Positions 34,451-43,434 of a stretch of 64,000 bases of DNA are shown here, one piece after another. The translations under genes and the position numbers were made by a program. The notes under the pieces are model-generated. The model searched no databases, was not told the DNA's origin, and worked only from the letters and a program-made list of their open reading frames with translations. The DNA is from Actinomycetes bacterium (GTDB lineage: Bacteria; Actinomycetota; Acidimicrobiia; Spongiisociales; JAHEDJ01). The stretch covers positions 29,885-93,884 of the forward strand of contig JAHEDK010000008.1 of NCBI GenBank assembly GCA_024641245.1, written 5' to 3'. How positions within the stretch are numbered: the stretch's first letter is position 1; each line of letters starts with the position of its first letter.

Positions 34451-37117
34451 CTAGCTCAATGCCATCTGTTTCAGGACCGTGTGGAGGATCCCTCCGTTGC
34501 GGTAGTAGTCGACCTCGACCGGCGTGTCGATCCGGCAGGTGGTGGTGAACTCGATCACCGTGCCGTCGGCCTTCTTCGCCGTCACGACCACGCCCTGGCG
34601 CGGCTGGAGCGAGTCGTCGACGGCTATGTCGAACGTTTCCGTTCCGTCGAGCCCCAGCGCGTCGGCGTCGGTACCTTCGGGGAATTCGAGCGGAAGCACA
34701 CCCATGCCGATCAGGTTGGATCGATGTATACGCTCGAACGACCTGGCGATCACGGCCTTCACGCCGAGAAGGAACGTCCCCTTGGCGGCCCAGTCGCGCG
34801 AAGATCCCATGCCGTAGTCGATGCCGCCGAGGACCACCAGCGGAGTGCCGGCTGCCTTGTAGCTGAGGCTGGCGTCGTAGATGCTCTTGACCTCACCGTC
34901 GGTGAAATCGGTTGTCCACCCACCTTCCGTTCCCGGCGCCAACTGGTTGCGGACTCGGATGTTGGCGAACGTGCCCCTGGTCATCACCTGATCGTTGCCG
35001 CGTCGCGAGCCATACGAGTTGAACATCGCCGAAGCAACGCCGTTCGCCGTCAGATAGCGGCCGGCCGGTGAATCAGGGGCGATGGATCCGGCCGGGCTGA
35101 TGTGGTCGGTGGTGACCGAGTCGCCGAGTTTTGCCAACACCCTCGCTCCGGAAATGGGCACGATCGTGCCCGTGTCGGTCGTCAGGCCGTCGAAGAACGG
35201 TGGTTCCTGCACATAGGTCGACTCGGCATCCCATGCGTAAAGGGCGCCACCCGAGGTTTTGATAGCCCGCCAGGCTTCCGGCCCGCGGAACACGTCTGCG
35301 TACTGGGTCCGGAATTGCTTCTCGGTGACGTTGGCCGCCACGATCTCGTCGACTTCGGCTTGCGACGGCCAGAGGTCGCGGAGGTACACGTCGTTGCCGG
35401 CATGATCCTGCCCGATGGGTTCCATGGTCAGATCGATGTCGACGGTTCCGGCCAGTGCGTAGGCGACGACCAGAGGTGGTGAGGCGAGATAGTTCGCCCG
35501 CACGTCCGGATTTATCCGCCCTTCGAAGTTGCGGTTGCCCGACAACACCGAGGCTGCCACCAGGTCGCCCTCGTTGATGCCGGCCGTGATCTCCTCGGGG
35601 AGAGGTCCGGAGTTCCCAATACAGGTTGTGCACCCATACCCAACCGTGTAGAAACCGGTTGCTTCGAGATCCTCCAGCAGGCCCGACTGCGTCAGGTACT
35701 CCGTCACGACCGTCGATCCGGGCGCCAGTGAGGTCTTGACCCACGGCTTGCGCGTCAAGCCCTTCGCTCGGGCCTTCCTGGCGACTAGTCCTGCGCCGAC
35801 CATCACATCCGGGTTCGATGTGTTAGTGCATGACGTGATCGCCGCCACGACCACATCGCCGTGGTGCATCTCGAAACTCTGCTGCTCGGACTCGACCTTC
35901 ACCGCTGCTGCATCACCAGCTTTGCCGAAGGTGGCATCCAAATCGGTGTGCCACTGAGTCTTCATGTCTGATAGAACGATGCGATCCTGCGGACGCTTCG
36001 GGCCGGCCAGCGCCGGTTCTATCGTCCCCATGTCGAGCTCGAGGTGGGACGAGTAGACGATCTCCCGGTCGTCCTCACGCCATAGCCCCTGCTCGCGGTA
36101 GTACTGCTCCACCGTGGCAACGAGAGCCTCGTCCCGGCCGGTCAATCGCAGGTAGCGGGTGGTCTGCTCGTCGACGGGGAAGAATCCCATGGTTGCGCCG
36201 TACTCAGGAGCCATGTTGGCGATAGTCGCCCGGTTGGCAAGTGGCATCCCGGCGAGACCCGGTCCGTAGAACTCGACGAACTTGCCGACGACGCCGTGGC
36301 CGCGCAGCATTTGGGTGACCTTGAGCACGAGATCGGTGGCGGTGGCTCCCTCAGCGAGTTTGCCGGTGAGTTTGAATCCGACCACTTCGGGCAACAGCAT
36401 GTAGATCGGTTGTCCGACCATGACCGCTTCTGCCTCGATGCCGCCCACTCCCCAGCCGACAACGCCGAGACCGTTGATCATCGTTGTGTGGCTGTCGGTT
36501 CCGACGAGGCTGTCCGGATAGAGGTCGGCGCCGTTGTCCCAGACAACTTTGGCGAGGTACTCGAGGTTGACCTGATGGACGATGCCGGTGGCCGGTGGAA
36601 CGACCCGGAAGTTGTCGAAGGCCGACTGGCCCCATTTGAGAAACTCGTAGCGCTCGCGGTTCCGTCCGAACTCTTTGTCGGCGTTGATCTGGAGTGCCAT
36701 ACCGGAGTTGAAGGCATCGACCTGCACGGAGTGGTCGATCACCAGGTCGCACGGCACGAGTGGATTGACCTTCTGGGCGGCAGATTCGTCACCCGTCATC
36801 TTGACGACCGCCGAACGCATGGCAGCGAGGTCGACGACGGCCGGCACACCGGTGAAGTCCTGGAGGACGACGCGGCCCGGCGAGAACGCGATTTCGGTCT
36901 CGCCGACTTTGGTGGCGTCGAACGACGCGATGGCGCGGATGTCCTCATCCGTCACGGTGTGGCCGTCGAAATTCCGCAGCGCGGCCTCGAGGAGGACTTT
37001 GATGGAATAGGGCAGGGCGTCGACGTCGCCGATCGACTTCAGCGCGTCGAGGCGGTAGACGGTCCGGTCGCCGAGCGGCGTCGATAGCGTCGAGCGGGCG
37101 TTGAACGGATCTGACAT
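34451..37117 (-). CDS. acnA: Aconitate hydratase A
   Basis: 888 aa from ATG 37115-37117, with GAGGTG upstream; an upstream frame extension of 15 codons is less likely. AcnA/IRP family: [41 protein letters not shown] with the first cluster cysteine, [18 protein letters not shown] with the other two, and the C-terminal swivel domain [13 protein letters not shown]. It converts citrate to isocitrate in the TCA cycle through a [4Fe-4S] cluster. Fe-S-related genes (SufR-like, Mrp) lie just upstream. Confidence 0.94.
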   Translation of the reverse strand: MSDPFNARSTLSTPLGDRTVYRLDALKSIGDVDALPYSIKVLLEAALRNFDGHTVTDEDIRAIASFDATKVGETEIAFSPGRVVLQDFTGVPAVVDLAAMRSAVVKMTGDESAAQKVNPLVPCDLVIDHSVQVDAFNSGMALQINADKEFGRNRERYEFLKWGQSAFDNFRVVPPATGIVHQVNLEYLAKVVWDNGADLYPDSLVGTDSHTTMINGLGVVGWGVGGIEAEAVMVGQPIYMLLPEVVGFKLTGKLAEGATATDLVLKVTQMLRGHGVVGKFVEFYGPGLAGMPLANRATIANMAPEYGATMGFFPVDEQTTRYLRLTGRDEALVATVEQYYREQGLWREDDREIVYSSHLELDMGTIEPALAGPKRPQDRIVLSDMKTQWHTDLDATFGKAGDAAAVKVESEQQSFEMHHGDVVVAAITSCTNTSNPDVMVGAGLVARKARAKGLTRKPWVKTSLAPGSTVVTEYLTQSGLLEDLEATGFYTVGYGCTTCIGNSGPLPEEITAGINEGDLVAASVLSGNRNFEGRINPDVRANYLASPPLVVAYALAGTVDIDLTMEPIGQDHAGNDVYLRDLWPSQAEVDEIVAANVTEKQFRTQYADVFRGPEAWRAIKTSGGALYAWDAESTYVQEPPFFDGLTTDTGTIVPISGARVLAKLGDSVTTDHISPAGSIAPDSPAGRYLTANGVASAMFNSYGSRRGNDQVMTRGTFANIRVRNQLAPGTEGGWTTDFTDGEVKSIYDASLSYKAAGTPLVVLGGIDYGMGSSRDWAAKGTFLLGVKAVIARSFERIHRSNLIGMGVLPLEFPEGTDADALGLDGTETFDIAVDDSLQPRQGVVVTAKKADGTVIEFTTTCRIDTPVEVDYYRNGGILHTVLKQMALS

Positions 37118-37190
37118 GGTCACCTCGTTCGTTATCGTGAGGTGCCAGTCTACGGGACGCATTCGCCGCCGCTGTCGGGCGTCCTGAATA

Positions 37191-37217
37191 CCTCCGGTCA
37201 GTTCCGCGGACCGGAGG
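37191..37217 (-). terminator. GC-rich hairpin after the SufR-like gene
   Basis: Arms 37191-37199 and 37209-37217 (9 bp, perfect: CCTCCGGTC / GACCGGAGG), 9-nt loop, 12 nt past the regulator stop on the minus strand and before aconitase on the same strand. It lacks a U run, so termination strength is uncertain. Confidence 0.5.
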
Positions 37218-37228
37218 CCGAGAGCCGA

Positions 37229-37927
37229 TCAGACTTCGGCGATGCAGTCTTCTGCGATGCCCGGGTGCGATACGACCTGTACCGGACGCCAGTCATCGGA
37301 CAGGGTCTCCATCAGTCCGGAGACGATACCGCGGTCGAGTGAGCAGACGACCTCGGGGTGCTTGGCCGCTGTCTCGGCGAAGGGACAATGGCTGGTGAGA
37401 AGGCGCCGGGTGTCGGAGTCCGGATCAGTGGCGAATCCCATTCCGGTCATGGCTCTGGCCACGGCGCTCACTGCCAGGTCGAAACCGGATTCGTTCGGAG
37501 CTCCAATTTCAGCGGCGATCTCCCGTCCATACTCGTGACCCACCGCAGCTGCGATCTCCCCGAGGTTGCCGGGATCGATGCGTTCGATGACGCGGACGAG
37601 AAGTTCCGATAGGAGGTCGTAGCGGCGGGCAGGGAAATGGAGTTCGATCTCCTTGGCGGTGGCGGTATAGCACTTGGCCGGCCGACCGGCCCCGGGGCCA
37701 CTCTTACCATCGGGCCGACGCCTCGTCACTTCGAGATACCCGTCCTCGGCCAATCGGTCGAGATGATGGCGAGCGACGTTCGGATGAATAGAGAACAGGG
37801 CCGCTATTTGTGACGCCGTCGCCGGATCCGGGGCCTCACGGACGGCGATATAGATGCCGCGCCTGGTTGGATCACCCAGGGCGGAGGTGAGATCGCCGAT
37901 CGACTGTGAGAGTGCTTGAGTGTCCAT
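37229..37927 (-). CDS. SufR-like ArsR-type regulator with C-terminal cysteines
   Basis: 232 aa. The N-terminal winged helix (residues 1-90) reads LTSALGDPTRRGIYIAVREA, then SQIAALFSIHPNVARHHLDRLAEDGYLEV. The C-terminal domain has three cysteines: SHCPF, PEVVCSLDRG and AEDCIAEV. Together with conserved His residues this resembles SufR-type Fe-S cluster-sensing repressors, although the cysteine spacing is not the cyanobacterial one. It is divergent from the Mrp ATPase with 77 bp between starts and upstream of aconitase, an Fe-S context. DNA target unknown. Confidence 0.75.
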   Translation of the reverse strand: MDTQALSQSIGDLTSALGDPTRRGIYIAVREAPDPATASQIAALFSIHPNVARHHLDRLAEDGYLEVTRRRPDGKSGPGAGRPAKCYTATAKEIELHFPARRYDLLSELLVRVIERIDPGNLGEIAAAVGHEYGREIAAEIGAPNESGFDLAVSAVARAMTGMGFATDPDSDTRRLLTSHCPFAETAAKHPEVVCSLDRGIVSGLMETLSDDWRPVQVVSHPGIAEDCIAEV

Positions 37928-38004
37928 CCGACCCGGATTCCTTTTCCTGGGCGCTCACTATAGTTTCGTCGTCTTTCTAAACACTACGTCGTTAGGGAAT
38001 TCAG

Positions 38005-39090
38005 ATGGCCGATCACGATACCCTCCGCACCGCCATCGGCGCGCTCGAGGATCCACTGCTGCACCGTTCGCTCGAATCGCTGGGCATGGTGCGCGCCGTG
38101 GCGGTGGGCGCGCTCGGCAAGGCGCGCATCGAGGTGGTGCTGACCGTTCCGAATCACCCGTTCCAGGAGCAACTCGTCGAACGGATCACCGCCGTTGCCC
38201 TTGACGCCGGCGCCAAGTCGGTCACCGTGGACTTCGCCCTGATGACCGACGATGAACGGGCAACCCTCATGCAAGACCTGCGTCCGAGCCGCGATATGGT
38301 CGGAGGGCCCGGTTCGAAGACCCGCATCATCGGCATCTCGTCCGGGAAAGGTGGCGTCGGGAAGTCCTCCGTCACCAGCAACCTGGCAGTGGCGTTGACC
38401 AGGATGGGTCACTCGGTAGGAGTGATCGACGCCGACGTCTGGGGCTTCTCGGTTCCGAAGATGATGGGTGCCGACTATTCACCAATCGTGATCGATGAAT
38501 CGATGATTGCGCCTGAGACTCATGGTGTGAAGGTCATGTCGATGGACTATTTCGTCGCCGATGATCAGGCGGTCATCTGGCGCGGACCGATGCTGCACAA
38601 GGCGATGGAACAGTTCCTCGTCGATGTCTTCTGGGACGATCCCGACTTCCTGTTGATCGATATGCCTCCCGGCACCGGGGACATCGCCATTTCGCTCAGC
38701 CAGTTCCTCCCCCGCGCCCAGGTGCTGGTTGTGACCACTCCGCAACCGGCCGCCCAACGTGTAGCGAAGCGAGCGGCGTTGATGGCCGAGAAGGTCAACC
38801 AGGAGGTGCTCGGCGTCATCGAAAACATGTCCTGGTTCACGGGAGACGACGGAAAGCGCTACTACCTCTTTGGCGAGGGTGGTGGCGGCGCTCTGGCCGA
38901 AGAGATCGGCTCGGAGCTTCTGGGGCAGATTCCGCTGGTTCCGGCGATGCGGGAGGGTGCGGATGTTGGGCGGCCCGTCGTCGTTGCCGATCCGGGTGGT
39001 GAAGCCGACCTAGCCTTTCAGGAACTCGCCGAGGCTGTTGTTGCCCGCAGGCCGCGGGTCAGGACCCATCCGGAACTGGTGATCAAGTAG
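38005..39090 (+). CDS. mrp: Mrp/NBP35-family Fe-S cluster carrier ATPase
   Basis: 361 aa. An N-terminal MIP18/DUF59-like domain (residues 1-90) is followed by a P-loop ATPase of the Mrp family: deviant Walker A GKGGVGKSS (114-122), DADVWGFSVPKMMG, and IDMPPGTGDIAISL. The CxxC that many Mrp proteins have before the C-terminal part is missing: the region reads NMSWFTGDDGKRYYLFG. Actinobacterial Mrp proteins commonly lack it too. It likely hands [4Fe-4S] clusters to apoproteins such as aconitase. Confidence 0.9.
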   Translation: MADHDTLRTAIGALEDPLLHRSLESLGMVRAVAVGALGKARIEVVLTVPNHPFQEQLVERITAVALDAGAKSVTVDFALMTDDERATLMQDLRPSRDMVGGPGSKTRIIGISSGKGGVGKSSVTSNLAVALTRMGHSVGVIDADVWGFSVPKMMGADYSPIVIDESMIAPETHGVKVMSMDYFVADDQAVIWRGPMLHKAMEQFLVDVFWDDPDFLLIDMPPGTGDIAISLSQFLPRAQVLVVTTPQPAAQRVAKRAALMAEKVNQEVLGVIENMSWFTGDDGKRYYLFGEGGGGALAEEIGSELLGQIPLVPAMREGADVGRPVVVADPGGEADLAFQELAEAVVARRPRVRTHPELVIK

Positions 39091-39093
39091 CAA

Positions 39094-39120
39094 GAGGTTC
39101 TGAGTTCTAGGTCATGGGTC
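39094..39120 (+). repeat. GGGTTCTGGGT-type degenerate repeat, copy 2a
   Basis: GAGGTTCTGAGTTCTAGGTC and ATGGGTC follow the mrp stop. A related stretch stands inverted at 39211-39237, so the two could form a large imperfect hairpin in the 200-bp spacer before the Eis-like gene. Confidence 0.5.
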
Positions 39121-39210
39121 AATGGCGTTCCAGTCACGTCGCCATATGATGATCTTGCGAAGGCTCTCGCAACGATGTCTTCTCTCCGGCGTGCATCCCT
39201 TTTCGCGTTG

Positions 39211-39237
39211 GAACCTACGACCCATAACTTGGAACCG
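39211..39237 (-). repeat. GGGTTCTGGGT-type degenerate repeat, copy 2b, inverted
   Basis: On the minus strand it reads GGTTCCAAGTTATGGGTCGT followed by AGGTTCC, the same theme as the copy 90 bp upstream in opposite orientation. Confidence 0.5.
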
Positions 39238-39290
39238 TCTGCAGAATTATTCAGCTGCCGCCGGCGGTCTGAGTCGGTAGCCTCCAGCCG

Positions 39291-40502
39291 ATGGATATCC
39301 GATCGATCAAACCCGACGAGTTCCGTGCCTTTGCCAGCGTATGGGAACGCACCTTCAACTTCGACGGGAAGGATGAGGAACTCGAACTCGAGGCGAAGGT
39401 GCACGAGTTCGACCGCAGCATCGTCGTTGTGGACGACGGGGACTTCGTCGGCACCGGCGGAGCGTTCAGCTTCGACCTGACGGTGCCCGGCGGTTCCGTG
39501 CCGGCGGCCGGTCTCACCGCGATTGCAGTCCTGCCTACCCACCGGCGGAGGGGTGTGCTCACCTCGATGATGCGCCGGCACTTCGCCGACGTACAAGCAC
39601 GGAAGGAGCCTCTTGCGCTGCTGCGCGCCTCGGAAAGCGTCATATACGGTCGGTTTGGCTACGGCATTGCCACCCATGAAGCCAGCTGGGAGATCGCGAA
39701 ACGAGATGCCACCTTCGAGCTAGACCCGGGGACTCCGGGCAGAGTTTCGTTGGTCGGTGCCGACCGGGCTCGGCGGGTGCTCCCGGACGTGTACGCCGAA
39801 GCTGCCCGAACTTCGCCCGGATTTCTCTCGCGTGGGGAGGCCATATGGAATCACATGTTCTCCGACCTCGAGTCGTGGCGCGGCGGTTTCACGGCCAATC
39901 GGTTTGCCCTCTACGAAGAGAACGGGACCGCGTTGGGCTACCTGCGCTACCGGGCCAAGGAGACGTGGGAGCACAACATACCCAAGAACGAGATCCTCGC
40001 CTCTGAGCTCATCGCCCTCACTCCGGTGGCGGAGTCGGCCCTGTGGCACTTCGTCTTCTCGATGGACCTCGTCGAGACGATACGGACTCAGAATCGTCCC
40101 ACTCAAGAGCTTCTCTCGGTGCTCCTCTCAGACAGCCGGCGACTGTCCGGCCGTCGGGTCGATGGTCTGTGGGCACGGCTGATGGATGTCCCGGCCGCGC
40201 TGTCCGCCAGACGCTATCGGACAGAGGGCCGTATTGTGATCGAAGTCGACGATCGATTCCTCCCCGAGCAGGGTGGCCGGTTCGTACTCGAAGGTGGTCC
40301 GGACGGAGCCGAATGCAAGCGAACCACCGACGACGCCGACCTCGTCGTCGACGCGGCTGTCCTCGGAAGCCGGTATCTCGGCGGCGGCAGCTTCTCGTTG
40401 TACCAGCAAGCCGGGCGTGTGCTCGGATCGCCGGAAGCGGTGCGGCTTGCCGACACGATGTTCTCTTGGCACGTCGAGCCCTGGTGCCCGCACTACTTCT
40501 GA
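39291..40502 (+). CDS. Eis-family GNAT acetyltransferase
   Basis: 403 aa, the length of Eis. Three modules: GNAT with acetyl-CoA loop AVLPTHRRRGVLTSMMRRHF (about 78-100), a second GNAT-like middle domain, and a C-terminal SCP2-like domain. The chain ends HYF; in Eis the C-terminal carboxylate is part of the active site. YGRFGYGIATHEASWEI is a further family motif. Eis enzymes acetylate amines such as aminoglycosides or protein lysines. The substrate here is unknown. It is convergent with the PAS kinase across repeat copy 4. Confidence 0.86.
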   Translation: MDIRSIKPDEFRAFASVWERTFNFDGKDEELELEAKVHEFDRSIVVVDDGDFVGTGGAFSFDLTVPGGSVPAAGLTAIAVLPTHRRRGVLTSMMRRHFADVQARKEPLALLRASESVIYGRFGYGIATHEASWEIAKRDATFELDPGTPGRVSLVGADRARRVLPDVYAEAARTSPGFLSRGEAIWNHMFSDLESWRGGFTANRFALYEENGTALGYLRYRAKETWEHNIPKNEILASELIALTPVAESALWHFVFSMDLVETIRTQNRPTQELLSVLLSDSRRLSGRRVDGLWARLMDVPAALSARRYRTEGRIVIEVDDRFLPEQGGRFVLEGGPDGAECKRTTDDADLVVDAAVLGSRYLGGGSFSLYQQAGRVLGSPEAVRLADTMFSWHVEPWCPHYF

Positions 40503-40514
40503 GCGACCAAAACC

Positions 40515-40566
40515 CGTTTTCGCGCGTGAATCCCACCCTATAGAGAGGGAATCCCGCGCGAAAACG
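40515..40566. repeat. TTTTCGCGCG palindrome, copy 4
   Basis: Arms 40515-40526 and 40555-40566, 12 bp perfect, with an inner partial dyad AATCCCACCCT / AGAGGGAATC. It fills the space between the convergent Eis-like and PAS-kinase genes. Confidence 0.85.
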
Positions 40567-40586
40567 CAAGGTTGTTTGACGGTGCC

Positions 40587-43325
40587 CTACGCCGGGGCGT
40601 CTGACCCCTGGCCTGCCGGCAGGCGCACACTGAAGGTACTCAGCCCATCTGAGTAGTCGTAGGTCAAATCGCCGTTCATGAGTACTGCGAGCTGTCGCGA
40701 GACGCTGAGGCCGAGTCCGACCGACGCTGGTTGCGAGGGAGTGTCGTGTGCCCGGTAGTACGGATCGAAGATCCTCTGGCGATCCTCCAAAGCGATGCCG
40801 GCTCCGTCATCGGTGACGTTGATCACCGCCCGCCCGCCGCCGTTGTGGGCGTGGATTCGCACGTTCGGTCCGCCGTAGCGAAGGGCGTTGCTCACGAGGT
40901 TCCGGATGATCTGACGGAAGCGCCCGGCGTCAGCCCAGGCGTTCACCGAGGTCACGTCGAATCGCATTCGATCGGCCAGTTCCGGCGGGATGGTCTTCAA
41001 CGCGGCGCCGATCTCATCGGCCACCGAGATGACCGTTGGGCTGATCGTGATCGTTCCGATGTCGGCGCGTGCGGCGACCAGGAGGTCTTGCACGATCGCG
41101 GAAACCTCGGTCGCCTGATCGGCGATGAGCCTGATCAGATCCTCGAGTTCGTCCTCATCGAACATCTGCCAGTTGTCCCGCAATTCCTGGGCCAGCCCGA
41201 CGACGGCCGTCAGCGGGGTTCGCAACTCATGACTGACGGAGGCGACGAACTCGTCCTTTGTTTGGACGAGGTCTTGCAGCTGCCGGGTTGCTTCGACCTG
41301 TTCCGACACGTCGCGCAGCACCGCCGAGAACCGGGCGAAGCTGCCATCGTCGGCGAAGTGGGCAAGGCCGACTGCCGATACCGGGAGCCCCGAGCCGTCT
41401 GGTGCAACGAGATCGAACTCACCCGTCCAGGCCTCGCCTTCTTTGAGGGTAGGGATGATGTCCTCGATGAGGAGGCGCATGGTCGCACGATCGAGGGCCT
41501 GCGAGACGTGGAGGTATGGCGGTTCCATTGACTCCTCAATCGAGAAGTGGCGACGGGCGGCAGAGTTGGCATACGTGACCCAGCCGCTCGGGTCGAGGAC
41601 TACCACAATGTCGGGGGTCGCCTCGATGATTCGCGTGAGACGATTGCGAGCCTGCTCGGCCGCCTTCTGGGCAGAGACATCGATGATTGCGCCCTCGTAG
41701 TAAAGGGTGTCGCCATCAGAGTCGCGGACGATCCTGGCGGTGTCCTGCCCCCAGAAAACCGTGGCGTCTTTGCGCCGGAGTTGGGCCTCGAACCCGACAA
41801 CGGTTCCGTCCCGATTGATCGCCGTTTTCCATCCGAGGCGGTCGCTCGGGTCGACATACATTTCATACGATGCCAGATTCAGGAGAGATTCGCGTGCTTC
41901 GAATCCCATCAACTCAACGAGTGCAGGATTCGCATCGAGCACCTCGCCGTCCGGCGTGCTCCGGTACATGGCGACCGGTATTCGCTCAAAGAGATTCCGG
42001 TACCTTTGCTCGCTAGTCCGCAACGCCTCCTCAGCGGCCGTCGCTTCGGTCATGTCAACCACGTGGGAATACACATAATCGGGCACCCCCTCCTGGTCCC
42101 GCACGAGCGTCACCGACACGATGGCGTTGAGTTGTCTTCCCCCGGCACCGACATACCGTTTGAGCAATACGAACGAGTCATCACCGACCCCGCGGAGCAT
42201 GTCTGCTTCGGCTTGCTCGCTGTCGGGAAGATCATCCGGATGGGTGATGTCTCTCCAGTTCATCGTGAGGAAGTCGTCCTCGGAGTAACCGAAGAGTTCG
42301 CATTGCGCTCGGTTGACTCTGAGGTAGTTGCCGTCGACGTCGACCACCGCCATTCCGGTGACCGAACTGTCGAACGCAGTGTTGAACAGTTGCTCGGTGT
42401 CCCGGAGGGCATCTCTTGCAGAGACGTCTCGCATCACGACCTGTACCGCCGGTCGCCCGTCGAGGTCGGTGGGGATGCCGGCTGCTTCTGTGGTTTGGAC
42501 GGAACCATCGGTCCTGAGAAGGTGGATTCGGGCTAGGTCGGTCGTCCGTCCCTCCGCCACCCGATGCATCCGGTCGATTTCGGCCGGCCGGTCACTCGGT
42601 GAGATGTGGTCGAGGTACGGCATTCCAATCCCGGCCGACGGATTCCCGTACCCGAGCATCGCGGCGGCGGCCTCGTTGATGAACTGGATGACACCGCGCT
42701 GATGGATGAGGATCCCGTCTGGTGATGCCTCGACCAGGGTGCGGTAGCGCCGCTCAGAGTCCGCAAGCTGCATCTTCGACCTCTCGAGCAACCGGCCGAC
42801 TCGCATGAAAACAGTGGAGGCGACCATCGCCAGCGCCAGCAACTCGAGCGTCGAGAGGGCGACTTCCGACAAGGGAACGGGTCTGCTCGTCCAGTACATC
42901 GGGAAGATCGAGTCGTAGCCGGCGATGTGGAGCGGAATCCGCATCGCAACCAGAAGTATGCCCGTCAGGGTTGTGAACATCGCCATGCGGAACGGGAGGA
43001 TGAAGGCGGACAAAGAGACGATTACGATCGGGATCAGGTCGACGACGGTGCCCGGTCCGAATATCCACCACAGGGCAAGGGCAACCACGTGGTCGACCAA
43101 CAACCCGGCGATGAGCCGGCGTTGAGGGTCTTTGAAACCGCTTCCGGCCGCGAAACCGGAGACCGCTAGGAGTGTGGCAAACGCCCAGATCGCCTCGCGG
43201 GTGCCGATGGCGCCGATCGTGGTGAAGGCTGCCGCGGCGCCATAGCCGTGCCGTCGCAGTCTCGCCATGCCGACTGCGAGACGCTCGAAGTCGGGTGGGC
43301 TCTCTGCCACGGTCCGTATGCGCAT
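40587..43325 (-). CDS. Membrane sensor histidine kinase with four PAS domains
   Basis: 912 aa from ATG 43323-43325. About five membrane helices (residues 30-175) are followed by four PAS/PAC units starting near 190, 313, 440 and 565, then HisKA ([16 protein letters not shown]699) and HATPase_c with NLVSNALRYGG, DDGAGIALED and VGLGLSVSRQLA. The PAS units differ in sequence and may each bind a ligand. No receiver domain and no adjacent response regulator: its partner is elsewhere, possibly the free receiver at 4.0 kb. The ThDP enzyme is divergent from it. Confidence 0.85.
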   Translation of the reverse strand: MRIRTVAESPPDFERLAVGMARLRRHGYGAAAAFTTIGAIGTREAIWAFATLLAVSGFAAGSGFKDPQRRLIAGLLVDHVVALALWWIFGPGTVVDLIPIVIVSLSAFILPFRMAMFTTLTGILLVAMRIPLHIAGYDSIFPMYWTSRPVPLSEVALSTLELLALAMVASTVFMRVGRLLERSKMQLADSERRYRTLVEASPDGILIHQRGVIQFINEAAAAMLGYGNPSAGIGMPYLDHISPSDRPAEIDRMHRVAEGRTTDLARIHLLRTDGSVQTTEAAGIPTDLDGRPAVQVVMRDVSARDALRDTEQLFNTAFDSSVTGMAVVDVDGNYLRVNRAQCELFGYSEDDFLTMNWRDITHPDDLPDSEQAEADMLRGVGDDSFVLLKRYVGAGGRQLNAIVSVTLVRDQEGVPDYVYSHVVDMTEATAAEEALRTSEQRYRNLFERIPVAMYRSTPDGEVLDANPALVELMGFEARESLLNLASYEMYVDPSDRLGWKTAINRDGTVVGFEAQLRRKDATVFWGQDTARIVRDSDGDTLYYEGAIIDVSAQKAAEQARNRLTRIIEATPDIVVVLDPSGWVTYANSAARRHFSIEESMEPPYLHVSQALDRATMRLLIEDIIPTLKEGEAWTGEFDLVAPDGSGLPVSAVGLAHFADDGSFARFSAVLRDVSEQVEATRQLQDLVQTKDEFVASVSHELRTPLTAVVGLAQELRDNWQMFDEDELEDLIRLIADQATEVSAIVQDLLVAARADIGTITISPTVISVADEIGAALKTIPPELADRMRFDVTSVNAWADAGRFRQIIRNLVSNALRYGGPNVRIHAHNGGGRAVINVTDDGAGIALEDRQRIFDPYYRAHDTPSQPASVGLGLSVSRQLAVLMNGDLTYDYSDGLSTFSVRLPAGQGSDAPA

Positions 43326-43434
43326 CACCCTTGAGGATCGGCAGTCGCGGGTCCCGGCTTTATAGTTCTATTCAGTTCGAATCGGTGGCAGGGTGCCGGA
43401 TTTCAGTCAGCTTCATTGGTGATACTGTCCCGTC

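Noticed and set aside
29307..40566. CRISPR array
   Set aside because: The copies are kilobases apart, palindromic and without regular spacers; no cas gene is present.
41547..42536. 329-codon plus-strand ORF opposite the PAS kinase
   Set aside because: Antisense of PAS domains with no recognisable domain of its own.
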